Of a stretch of 64,000 nucleotides of DNA, positions 54,931 through 64,000 are shown in pieces. Positions within the stretch are counted from its first letter, which is position 1. Each line of letters starts with the position of its first letter. Source of the DNA: Seriola aureovittata (Eukaryota; Chordata; Actinopteri; Carangiformes; Carangidae); NCBI RefSeq assembly GCF_021018895.1, contig NC_079381.1, positions 11,662,001 through 11,726,000 of the forward strand. Direction: 5' to 3'. The notes below the pieces were generated by a model that had not been told where the DNA came from, ran no database searches, and saw nothing but the letters and a program-made list of their open reading frames with translations. Made by a program: the position numbers and the translations under genes.

Positions 54931-56179
54931 CAGTGCCCCCGCTCCCCTGTGCTTTGGAGGGGAGGCTTGATGACATGATGCCCCTAGAAATTTGTCTTTG
55001 GGTCTTCTAGGGCAGTTGTTCGCAAACCTTTTCACATCAAGGACCCCTAAACAGACACAAATGAGACCCCCATTTCATAAAATTTTGTCCCAGGGTGTCT
55101 AGATTTTTGCTTTTTTGTGTTTTATTACAGATTGTTTGAAACCCAAACCAAAAACAAAAGTTGCTTCCCCTTTTGGTGGGGACCCCCAGGAAGCTCCTCA
55201 AGGATCTATTAAGCAGTGCACATAGGTAGGCCTTTATATGTGTAGACGTAAGCTATGTGTATGTACATGGTATATTACTATACACAACGTGATACTTTCA
55301 TGTTTTTTTCTATTACGTCTCAACTTCATGCAGGTCAAGTATCACAGCAGGCAAGTCTTAAGTCTCAAGACAGCTCAGGACGCTTATTTATTTAAAAAAG
55401 AAAGGTATACCTGCCATTCTGTCTTATATTCATATATATTCTCATATTGTGTAACAATTTTAATTTCGCAGAGCAAACATTGCCTCAGAAGTTCAAACCC
55501 AAGTTAATGTAAACCAACATAATTCACTAGTTTTTGGCAGCAGTTTGATGAGGATGGAATTCACTTGTTCACAACAGATTTGAGATGAAAATGACGGGGA
55601 CTCTGATTGATCTCCCAACTATGCCTTAAAATCAGCCACTAAACCACAGCAGTCAGCTGTGACATACACACCCACTATTCTCATTGTGCTGCCCTTCCTG
55701 TCCAGCCTGTTGTTTCACCAGGCAACACAATTGAACAATTTATCCAACAATTTAAAAAATAAGAAAAGACATTAAAAGTGACACACATACTAACACTGTG
55801 TTAATGGACCTCTGAAGGACAGTCTGCAGTAATACTTACTATAGAGACCTATCATGCAATTTCCACTTACCTTTCTATGAGATTTGGAGAATTTTAGCAC
55901 CCCCTTGTGTTTTAACCCTTATGTGATTCGATTTTAATACTACACTACAACGTGGTACAGTGAGAGGTCTCACACAGTCACCGTGTCCCTGACCAGGAAC
56001 CCATAATGCCTTGAGCAAACATGCTCATGAAGAATAAAGTGTATGAGTGATGCAACGGCCTCTTTTGTTTACATAACTGAGACAGTCTTAGATGGAGTTG
56101 ATCACTGTGTCGGGTCCTCACAGTGCCTTTTCAAAGGCACAACAGGAAACTGAGATTCACAAAGGATGACAAGAACCAA
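54931..56179. other. Intergenic DNA between the unidentified gene and rabgap1
   Basis: About 1.2 kb separates the rabgap1 promoter from the last candidate polyadenylation site of the upstream gene. It contains a degenerate interspersed repeat at about 55010-55205 and otherwise AT-rich unique sequence. No exon is seen. Confidence 0.5.
55010..55205. repeat. Degenerate hAT/MITE-like interspersed repeat
   Basis: The phrases 'gcaaaccttttcacatc', 'aaggacccctaaac' and 'tggggacccccagg' resemble a widespread fish nonautonomous repeat that begins with a 'hold-back of dropped dots' type phrase around GGACCCC. The family name is from memory and the limits are approximate. Confidence 0.4.
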
Positions 56180-59100
56180 ACAGACATAATCAGTTGTCGG
56201 TTTATTGTAGCATGCAATTTCAAGTGCTAAAATCTTCCTTTTCGTAATTCCATCTCTCAGTGCAAACACAGAAGCAGTATGCTGCTTGGCCAAGCTGTCT
56301 GTAAGTCAGTGTAATACAGGTGAACAAGCCAGAAAATGCACAGAAGAATCAGTCAGTCAGTCAAACAATACTTAAACCATCAATCATTAATAGCACATTA
56401 ATCATCATCACCATAGGTTAGACCTACTCCATTCCTGCATTACCGAACAGTTAGGTAAAAGGGAAACCTTTCACAATGTGATATTTCCAAGGAAATAAAT
56501 GGAATACGTAACAGTATTATTCATTATGGGGACATTTTAGATATGCTGTCTCTTAAGGATTTTATTTTCCTCATTCTGAAACATTACACAACTGCCCCAA
56601 TGATTTAAACATTTAAATATAGCTGATTATCACAGGTTGTATAAATGAGCGTCTATACTATAAGTCCATCTAATGATGGTGCCAGACTGTATACAATGAC
56701 GGATGTGTACCATCTCTTAATAGTTCATTTACATTTCAATCGAACAATAGATTCGCAAATAAAATGTCTAATACAGACATGAATAGTCAGAAAACATCAG
56801 TTCATCATGTTTCACAATCAACAAACAAGCTTTTTCCCATATAATATAGAATGATGAGACACTTTCTTGTCTAATAAAAAATTTCAACAGTTTCAGCAAA
56901 CTCTCAAATTCAAAACAGAGAAGCAGACTTAGAATATACTAAGAAGGAAAAATACCACAACAACAACCAAATGTGGTCATAACAATAATAGTAATAACAA
57001 TATAATCTCTATTAAACAATAATTAATTCTCATGAGCAAACAAGTAAAATGCTGCAAGCAAACTTCAGCACTTGACGTGGCCACACAGTGGGCATGTGCA
57101 GAACTCTTACAGCGCTGGGTGTGTTGTATCACAACTACAGAATCATCAGTACTCCTCCGCCATTACAAGAGGGACTATATCACATGCATGAGGCAGGATG
57201 CAGGGAGGACAGAGGTGGTGGGGTGAAGGAAAGTGGGGTGGGGGTGTGTGTGTGGGGGGGGGGCGTGGGGTGATGGGTGGGGGTGGGGGTGGGAGTGGGG
57301 GGGGGGCGGGCACCCCACTTGGAGTACACCTGCTGGCAGTGATGGGGTGGAAATTAGTGCAGTGCAATTAGCCACTACAGCAGTGCTCAATAGACACTTT
57401 TAAAGGAAACAGGGAGTATCACTTTGACATAAGTTCAATACTCACAATACTGTTTTTACATACAGTAGTGCCCAGCCCTTTCCCATGAGAGCTAGAATAG
57501 CAAAATCAATATTGATACTGAGAGGCAAAAGAAAACACTGGCAAAGTAAACACTGGCAAACATTATAATCATCGTTAACACTTTATCCCATTTTGCTCTG
57601 GGTGAAAGGATCAGTTATCAACAAGTGAAATTCAGGTAAATACTTCCACAGAATATTTAAAGTGATGAATATAGAAAAAGCCAAAGTACTAGCTGAGCAA
57701 CTTAAGTCTTCCCTGAGCGATTCAGACAGACAAGGATCTAGCTTCCTCTAATGGAACAAAGTAGAATTACAAGAGAAGTGTCTTAACTCCTCCACTTGAC
57801 TGAGCCTTTCCCTCCTCGCATAAGTGTACAGCTGAGGAATATGAAAAGCTATAGGAACATTGCAGGGATTGATTGTACTGTACTGTACACAACATGGCAC
57901 TTAACGTTACATGACTTCAAAGCTGAAGTTGTAAACAGATGCAGAGCGACAGTGGGTAGCTGAGGCTAATTTCATGACTTGGAGCAGCTGAAATCCCTGC
58001 GCCAGCTCTTGCCTTTTACAGGTCAGAAATTAACACTACAAAACATTTCTCCAAAATGGTATTATCACATCCAAGTCACGCTGAATTGTTCAGTCCAGTT
58101 CTTCGTTTTCTCTACCCGCTTCTCTCAGCAGTAGGGTGGAAGATAAGACAGAAACCCCAAGAAGGTCACCAGTCCATCATTTCAGTGTTCGTTCTCTTCA
58201 AATTGTAACTCAAAAACCTTTCCTCATTTGTACAGCCATTCTGCCATCCTCTAAAATGGGATTTAAGATATAACTTGAGGGGAAGGATGCTGCTACTTGC
58301 CTCTTGTGGAGTTTTTGAGACAGTACAGTAGCTTAGGTGAGAGGAAAGCAAAGAGGGAACTTGAAAGACGCAAAAGATTAGTTAACCCTCCGTTTTTTCT
58401 TTCTACACAAATCTCATAAGATTTAGAGCGGGTGTAAACAAACTCAGTGGAGTCTCCATGACTTTAAATCCTGTGTATATAAGATGGGTTAATGTTTAAT
58501 GCTAAGGTCTTTAAGACTAAACCACACATGACGAGATGCCTCATATCTATAAAAGGGAGTGAGGCAAGGCTGGTCTGTATGGAAATCACCCATACTGCAC
58601 AAAATAACAGTGAACTAGACTTTGGTGGACTTTACTGACGACAGCACATCTGGTGGCCAGCAAACACAGAGAAACATCAGACAATGTGAATTAAAACATA
58701 AGAAACAAAACAAGAGTAACAAAGATCCTGATACAAAATACCCCGACGAACAACTTCACAGAAGTTAGCAATGCATAAAATAAAACGAACCAAAACTTTT
58801 TAAAATGTTAAACAAAGACACAGCATGAAGAAACACAAGAATTTGGTGTCCCTCACATTTTTGTAGGCCTCAGCTTGAGAAATCATGCATGACCTCTGAC
58901 TATTGTTTACACAGTACGTGAATGTGACTGGGCTGGAAAAGCACAGAAAAAGCCATGGGCTTACAAAGATGTGACTTCCAGTGTTCGGTTTGTCGGATCA
59001 CGGTTACGTGTAAGATCACGCCTCTGAAATGAGACAGGAGTCAGTCAGTGAGCGTGGACAAACGTCATTGTAGAGCCCAAGTTTTATACAACACCAAGGA

Positions 59101-60433
59101 GAGAAAGGCCACTGTATTGCATGTTTGTGTCTGCTATGTGTGGATGACAAGTTTGTGCGCACGTGTATTTTGTGTAGTTGTGTGTGTGTGTGTGTGTGAG
59201 AAAGAGAGAGAGAGCTGTGAGACTGTCCTCGCTTACAGTCGGCAGGGTTAAATGCCAGTACCACTAAGGGCACACAAAGATGAAACAGCAGTTTTTGAGG
59301 CTGACTGTGAGTGTATGTGGCTCGAACAGAAATCTACTAAATTATCTCCATCCACAGCTCAAGATACAATTTATTCACAGAAAGAATTGCTTTGTATTCT
59401 TTAGTTATGCAGACCGAGTCAACTGAGAAAATATGTTAGTATAGCTAGTATAGTAGTTTACTTTGTTCATCCTTCGTGACTTTCGGCGATCAATGATCAT
59501 TATCAGGTTCAGTTTATGACTGTGTCATTGTGCTCTGTAATCTTGTGACAGTTAAGGGAATTTGAAGGTCAACATTTAAATCATATGACTTATAAAGGAC
59601 AGAGGCTTGTTTCACTATCAGTATAGTGAAGTCCTCTGTTTCCTGCAGTTTTTTCCTTTTTAATTTTATTGGAGCGTTGGAGCGCCCTACACATTTTTGC
59701 TCTCAGTATTATTACATCTATCTCTTTGATGTTTTAGGAAATACTTATGAAAATGTGTAATGCAGCAACACAAGAAAAGCTAGAAACTAAACCAATGGCT
59801 AAACAAATGCCTTAACATGTAGAGATATAGAAAGAAAAATAATTGGCAGATATCCGTAAGGTGGCAAAAAGTTTCAAAAGGGGATAAATAATGCCAGGTT
59901 TGTGTGAAGTTTTGTTTGGACAGCTATGTGGTGCTGGGTTATAAACCAGTGCTGTATCAAAGAAATCTTGAAAACTGAAAAAGTGGCATTTGTCAGCGGT
60001 GATGGACGACAACAAACTGGACGATGCACAGTATAAACCTCAGGAGTTTATACATGTAGAGAGAGCAATCATGTGGCGAAGATGGTGTGAGATCTCCAGC
60101 CTTTCTCCTAAATGTGATTTAAACTGCAAACAGGGACAAGTTCAGCATCTACAGATCCTTATTAGGCATTAGAAGTGAAATCACTAAATTCTCTGTGGAG
60201 CTATATATTGGTGAAAATGACTACTTAGGAGGCAGGACAGTGTGTTTTCTCTTGCCCCTTGCGGCGTGGCGCAGCACAGACTGGTGACCCATATCTGTCA
60301 AGTTTTATTTAGGCATATGATTTACAAATATGAAGGCTGGAATTAAATGGTATTCCCTTTAACCAGGATCTGGTTGTGGGCTAGCAGCTCAGCGCTAGCA
60401 TTGATACAGGTCACTGTCTGACTTTGTGTCCCC
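56180..60433 (-). other. Probable 3' UTR and downstream flank of the unidentified gene
   Basis: No coding exon is visible in these 4.2 kb. Minus-strand AATAAA signals occur at 60304-60309, 59370-59375 and 56201-56206. The UTR could therefore be short (about 130 nt) or extend nearly 4.2 kb to about 56180. The stretch is mostly unique AT-rich sequence, with a G-rich run (C-rich in the transcript) at 57228-57311 and a short (GT)n with an AG run near 59175-59215. Confidence 0.45.
57228..57311 (+). repeat. G-rich low-complexity tract
   Basis: Runs of three to ten G separated by T, A or C make an obvious plus-strand G-quadruplex candidate. In a minus-strand transcript it would be a poly-C-like tract. 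Confidence 0.8.
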
Positions 60434-60581
60434 TTAGCTTCCATTGAGCAGCATCTCTGTCCCGGGCGTGTCTGGACAAGCCCGGGTGGAAGTGTCCCCC
60501 AGTCGAGAAGGTCCAGTCCGCAGCACCAGCTTGCCTACGCCCAGACCTCCTGAGACCAACCCTCCAGGAGACAGAGACTTC
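60434..60581 (-). CDS. Unidentified gene exon G6, terminal coding exon with stop
   Basis: The acceptor is ttttccag. It completes the AG|G codon and reads KSLSPGGLVSGGLGVGKLVL, then ends TEMLLNGS with TAA at 60434-60436. All upstream phases lead into this frame, which is good evidence that the stop is real. Confidence 0.8.
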
Positions 60582-62711
60582 CTGGAAAACAGAGAGAAAG
60601 GAGGAAAGGAAAAAAGCAAAGAGGCAGGGAGGAAGAAAGAGTAAGACAAATCAAGTCCAATACAACTCAGATTGTGGTTCTATCCTGTTTGATAATGGTT
60701 ACCATGGTAATTCACCTGAAGGCCATCTTTTTCAGCAGGTGAGCATCCATCTTTTCTGTCGAAGGACCCTCTGTTTGGGGGCGCTCCTCGACAGGGGATG
60801 AGATGAGGGGAGAGGAGCAGGGAGGTGGGAGGAGGTGGGAAGCATCCTGAGACTGTGGGGTAGCCAGGTCTAAAGACTCCTAGGAGACAGAGATGATAAA
60901 AAAAAAAGAAAGATGAGAAGGGGGTTTGGTTGTGCTTTGATGTATTACATTTACACTTCAGTAATACATCATCACACCAACCTGAGACTTGATCTCCTGG
61001 TGGTCTGAATCCTCCATGTCCAGAGCGCACAGTTCCAGCTCAATGTCTCGGCCTGGGTCCGGTTCGCTCTCGGCCCGCTCCCGGTCCTGGCCGTAGGCGG
61101 TCTGGTGGGCCTGCAGATCGGAAACAATTTTCTCTCCGCTGCTTATTGAAGTGCGACGGCCACGCAACTCTGATGCACACAGCTGCTCACTGAAAACACA
61201 CAGAGAAACAAACAAACACAAAGTTGCTCTCTAACTTTCAAAAAGTACAATGGAGAGAATGTAACAAAAAAAAAATGCAGTGATTTAGAGAACACTTAGT
61301 TTCTTAGTATCATTATCCCTGATATCAATAGAAAGAAAAAGATGAGGGTAAAATAAAATAAAACAACTACATGGTCATGATGCCTTACATTATGCATTAA
61401 TGACCTGGTATTGGTAGACAAAATGTGGCATTAAAATACTACAATATTAATAACACAAATCGTGATAAAAAAAGAATGTCAGTGTCTTGGAAAATATGTT
61501 AAAAGTTCATTAGAGACATGAATGCAGAGGGCTTTCCTGACTCCTTTTCGTGCCAGCCCAGTGGGTTTTTACCAACCAGCTAGCAGCTCTATTTTTAGTC
61601 TGACCACAGAGAGGAAATGACTGCTAAACAAAGAGCGAGGCGAGGGATGAGAGAGCAGGAAGGAGAGCGAATGTGTTAGGAACAATCACAAATGAACCCC
61701 TATGACAATATCCAATACTGCACGGCACGTATGGTTCAATTCAATATTCAATACTCAGTTCTTAGTTCTTTCCATGCGGGGTTTTTGTGTGCTTCCCCAC
61801 AGTTCAACAACATTTAAGACCTGTAGTGAAATTAACTGCTAAAAACAGATTTCAGAGAAAACAAAGGCGTTGTACCTCTCTAGGAAACTGGAGTGGCTGG
61901 AGGAGTCTGATCCTCTGGAACTCCACCTGTAGTCACTGTGATCCAAGTGGGGGTTGTAATCTGTGATAGACAGACAAACAAATATGTAAACAATGCAGAC
62001 AAAAAAAAATCAAAGCAAAATTAACTTTAAAATAATAAGTATATAGAAATATAATGTATGGATGTATGCTATAAAGATAAGGGACAGCTCAACGGACTGT
62101 GCTTTGTTCCGTCCTTTCTCTCTCTTTTATCCCTCCTTACCTTTAAAGTTGATGGGTGTGGTGCTGGCGCTGCTTTGGCAGGCTGTGGCTTGGACGGGGT
62201 CAGTGGTGTGGTAGCCCGTGCGTGACGCCCTGGATATGGCGCCCCACTTGGAGATAATGGGCCCCTCACTGAAGGGAATGATCGGGTCCTCGTCTTTCAA
62301 GCGGCGGTAGTGATCCAGTGAATGCAGCCACCGCTTCCCGACACTACTGCCACTGCTGACGCCACCACCCCCGCCTCCATTACTGTCTAACTCCTGCACG
62401 AGAAAACCAAGGGACGCCGTTCGAAAGAGAGCAAAGTCTTAAATACACCGAAAAACACAGTGATACTAAAGTGAAAAAGACAATTTGTCTTTGGGTGTGA
62501 GTCTGAGCGTCTGCGCCTCCCTGTGGGTGTGGAAAAAGAGTCTCACCGAGTGATCTGAGCAGGAGTGAGCCGAGGTGTGGGTGAGCGTTTCGGGCTCAAA
62601 GGGGCTGAGGCAGGGGCCGATGGTACCACAAGACCACGGAGAGTAGTGAGCTAAACTTTCCTCGCCTCTGAACCTGCAACCCACACACTGACCTCCGCTG
62701 CTCTCCACATG
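60434..62711 (-). CDS. Unidentified gene, C-terminal 340 residues (six exons, 5' part off the right edge)
   Basis: Six minus-strand segments with GT/AG signals join in phase to 340 codons plus a stop at 60434-60436, the phases being 0, 1, 2, 0, 2 and then the stop. I do not recognise the protein. It is serine-, proline- and acid-rich and looks largely disordered. Its most protein-like part is in exon G2: KRWLHSLDHYRRLKDEDP followed by IIPFSEGPIISKWGAISR. Other parts are a Cys-containing segment (GGQCVGCRFRGEESLAHYSP), the dense Ser cluster RGSDSSSHSSFLE, the acidic-amphipathic stretch IELELCALDMEDSDHQEI, and a basic C-terminal KKMAFRKSLSP. No membrane segment or classical catalytic motif is visible. 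It lies upstream of rabgap1 in tandem orientation. It could be the intracellular tail of a membrane protein or a scaffold; I do not assign a function. Confidence 0.8.
60716..60879 (-). CDS. Unidentified gene exon G5
   Basis: The acceptor is tcctag and the donor gtgaat. It encodes a Pro/Ser-rich segment (LLPPPCSSPLISSP) followed by STEKMDAHLLKKMAF. Length is 164 nt, ending in phase 2. Confidence 0.78.
60982..61189 (-). CDS. Unidentified gene exon G4
   Basis: The acceptor is ttttcag and the donor gttggt. It encodes EQLCASELRGRRTSISSGEK, with a basophilic-kinase-like RRTS site, and an acidic end (ELCALDMEDSDHQEIKSQ). Length is 208 nt, ending in phase 0. Confidence 0.8.
61876..61960 (-). CDS. 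Unidentified gene exon G3
   Basis: The acceptor is atcacag and the donor gtacaa. It encodes DYNPHLDHSDYRWSSRGSDS and a Ser-rich end (SSHSSFLE). Length is 85 nt, joining phases 1 and 2. Confidence 0.78.
62141..62393 (-). CDS. Unidentified gene exon G2, best conserved-looking block
   Basis: The acceptor is gtgcag and the donor gtaagg. It opens with ELDSN and a run of six glycines, then has an aromatic/basic/acidic block (WLHSLDHYRRLKDEDPIIPF) and ends TTPINFK. Length is 253 nt, ending in phase 1. Confidence 0.8.
62547..62711 (-). CDS. Unidentified gene exon G1
   Basis: The acceptor follows a (CT)n tract and ends ttcag; the donor is gtgaga. It encodes 55 residues starting HVESSGGQCVGCRFRGEES, with five cysteines in all, and ending HSCSDHS. 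Phase 0 on both sides. Confidence 0.75.
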
Positions 62712-62844
62712 CTGAAAGAGAGAGAGAGAGAGAGAGACAATTAAAAATGACAATGAAACATATTCCTCTGCTTCCTCTGTGTGTGAGAGACTTGCTCCTG
62801 TTGCTAATTCTAGCTTGATCTGTCCCAGAGGTCGCAGGGATTAC

Positions 62845-62932
62845 GAGGATTTGCGGATCTTTCTCGACTTTGGGGGCCTCTGAGGACAACAGCTGCAACT
62901 TTTGCCACCACTGACTTTCAGCCAAGCATTTG
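62845..62932 (-). CDS. Possible additional upstream exon of the unidentified gene
   Basis: A good acceptor (pyrimidine-rich tract then tttaaag) precedes an open stretch reading KCLAESQWWQKLQLLSSEAP then KVEKDPQIL. A weak donor (gtaatc after CTC) would end it in phase 0, matching the start of exon G1. The donor is poor, so the boundary, and even coding status, is uncertain. Confidence 0.35.
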
Positions 62933-63021
62933 CTTTAAAGAGACAGACAGAGGGATGTAGCAAGTAAATTGCTCTCTTAATTGCAGCTATGTAATATTCA
63001 TAAATATACAGTGATAGTTCA

Positions 63022-63342
63022 GGTGGCACAATGGCTCAGTGTTAGAACGTCCTGGGTTTGAATCCACGGGTTGGTTAGGACATTCCCTCTGTGGACTTTG
63101 CATGCTCTCCCCATCATGCCTACATGAGTGCATTTATACATTAGACAAAGCAGATCAGTTGAATTGGAGACTCTAAGTTGCCTGTAAGCATGAATGTGAG
63201 CCTGTCTGTCCATCCTGTGATAGACTTGTGACATCTCTAGAGGGCACTCTGCCTCTCACCAAATGTGAGCTAGGATTGGCTCCAGTCCCAGCAAAATCCT
63301 GCACAAAATAAGCAGGTATAGACAACAGATACATGGATGGAC
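63022..63342 (+). repeat. SINE-like teleost interspersed repeat with B-box-like motif
   Basis: It starts GGTGGCACAATGGCTCAG and has a B-box-like GGGTTTGAATCC. It continues through 'gtggactttgcatgctct', 'ttggagactctaagttgcc' and 'tgagctaggattggctcc', and ends in ATGGATGGA. These are, from memory, landmarks of a very common fish repeat. It lies upstream of the exons of the unidentified gene, probably in an intron. Confidence 0.7.
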
Positions 63343-64000
63343 AAGTGAATGAGTAAATGTGTTATGCATCGGGTGTGAGTTTAAGGAAGGTTCATACACC
63401 TCAAGTACCGGCACTGGTTTCTCACTAATTTGGATCTATGCTGTCGTGCCGATGCTGACATGCTGCCACTTCGCTGTCATCCCTGTGGCAAGCACCAGAC
63501 ATCATTAAATAGAAATAGCCAGTATTTTTGCCCATGGTCTTGTTTGCTTATGCTTGTTATGCAGAGGCATCCAAATTAAATTGAGTCCAGTAAACAAACA
63601 CTTAAAAAGTCCTTGTGGTTTCTCTAATAAGAGCTTCATTTTAAAGTGGATATCGTCAGAAAAACATCTAACGTGCTGTTAAACAAAGCTTTACCCAGCT
63701 GAAAGCCTGAGTCACTGCTTGCTAAAGTCTCTCCTCTCGCTTTCTCTGATCCTCTCTCTCTCACACACACACCCACACATGCACATGCACACGCCACAAC
63801 TGTGCATTGCTATGATATCTTCCTCCACAGTTGCTAAGCAACTATCTCTCACTTAAATAGCATTGGACACAGTGGAAACGCAAGCTTTTTGGGATGGGAA
63901 TTAAATCCAACATTTTTAAAAAATGGTAAAATACATAAGCAAATCATTACTCACAGTTTGATTTGGCTGCAGTGACAGCATTAATAAACTGGTCATGGTG

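Noticed and set aside
54655..55035. 126-residue minus-strand open frame over the rabgap1 promoter
   Set aside because: It runs through the exon 1 donor and into intron, and RABGAP1 starts at MDDK in exon 2; the frame is probably chance in GC-richer DNA.
57146..57390. Proline/histidine-rich open frames at 57.2 kb
   Set aside because: They are translations of the G-rich/C-rich tract.

Overview
This window is vertebrate nuclear DNA, most likely from a spiny-rayed (percomorph) teleost fish. It is intron-rich and AT-leaning, with many long (CA/GT)n tracts. It carries a decayed Tc1-like element and several interspersed repeats that I recognise as common in teleosts. Identification rests on peptides recalled from known families; no database search was run.

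The main gene is rabgap1 (Rab GTPase-activating protein 1, TBC family) on the minus strand. A probable noncoding first exon and promoter, with a perfect NRF1-type palindrome, sit near 54.8-54.9 kb. The start codon is at 43510. Eighteen coding exons run down to 1579, every junction has GT/AG signals, and the phases join without a break into 819 codons. These cover the PTB/PID domain, a middle domain and nearly all of the TBC domain, with both catalytic fingers visible. The C-terminal coiled-coil exons lie beyond the left edge. The 20.6-kb intron between two TBC exons (6403-26983) contains gpr21, an intronless orphan rhodopsin-like GPCR on the same strand. This repeats the human RABGAP1/GPR21 nesting, which supports both calls.

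Upstream of rabgap1 and in the same orientation (60.4-62.9 kb) is the 3' part of a second gene. Six joined exons encode a 340-residue, serine-rich, probably disordered C-terminus that I do not recognise. The 56.2-60.4 kb stretch is probably its long 3' UTR plus intergenic DNA.

I see no tRNA, rRNA, CRISPR array or prokaryote-like operon, and no wholly new system. The most interesting points concern splicing and repeats in rabgap1. They are a candidate in-frame 30-nt microexon, a NAGNAG acceptor, and two acceptors whose pyrimidine tracts are made of (UG)n or (CCUCU)n microsatellite. Others are a degenerate intronic array rich in TTCTAGAA palindromes, an enlarged Gln/Pro-rich third intracellular loop in Gpr21, and the unidentified upstream gene.
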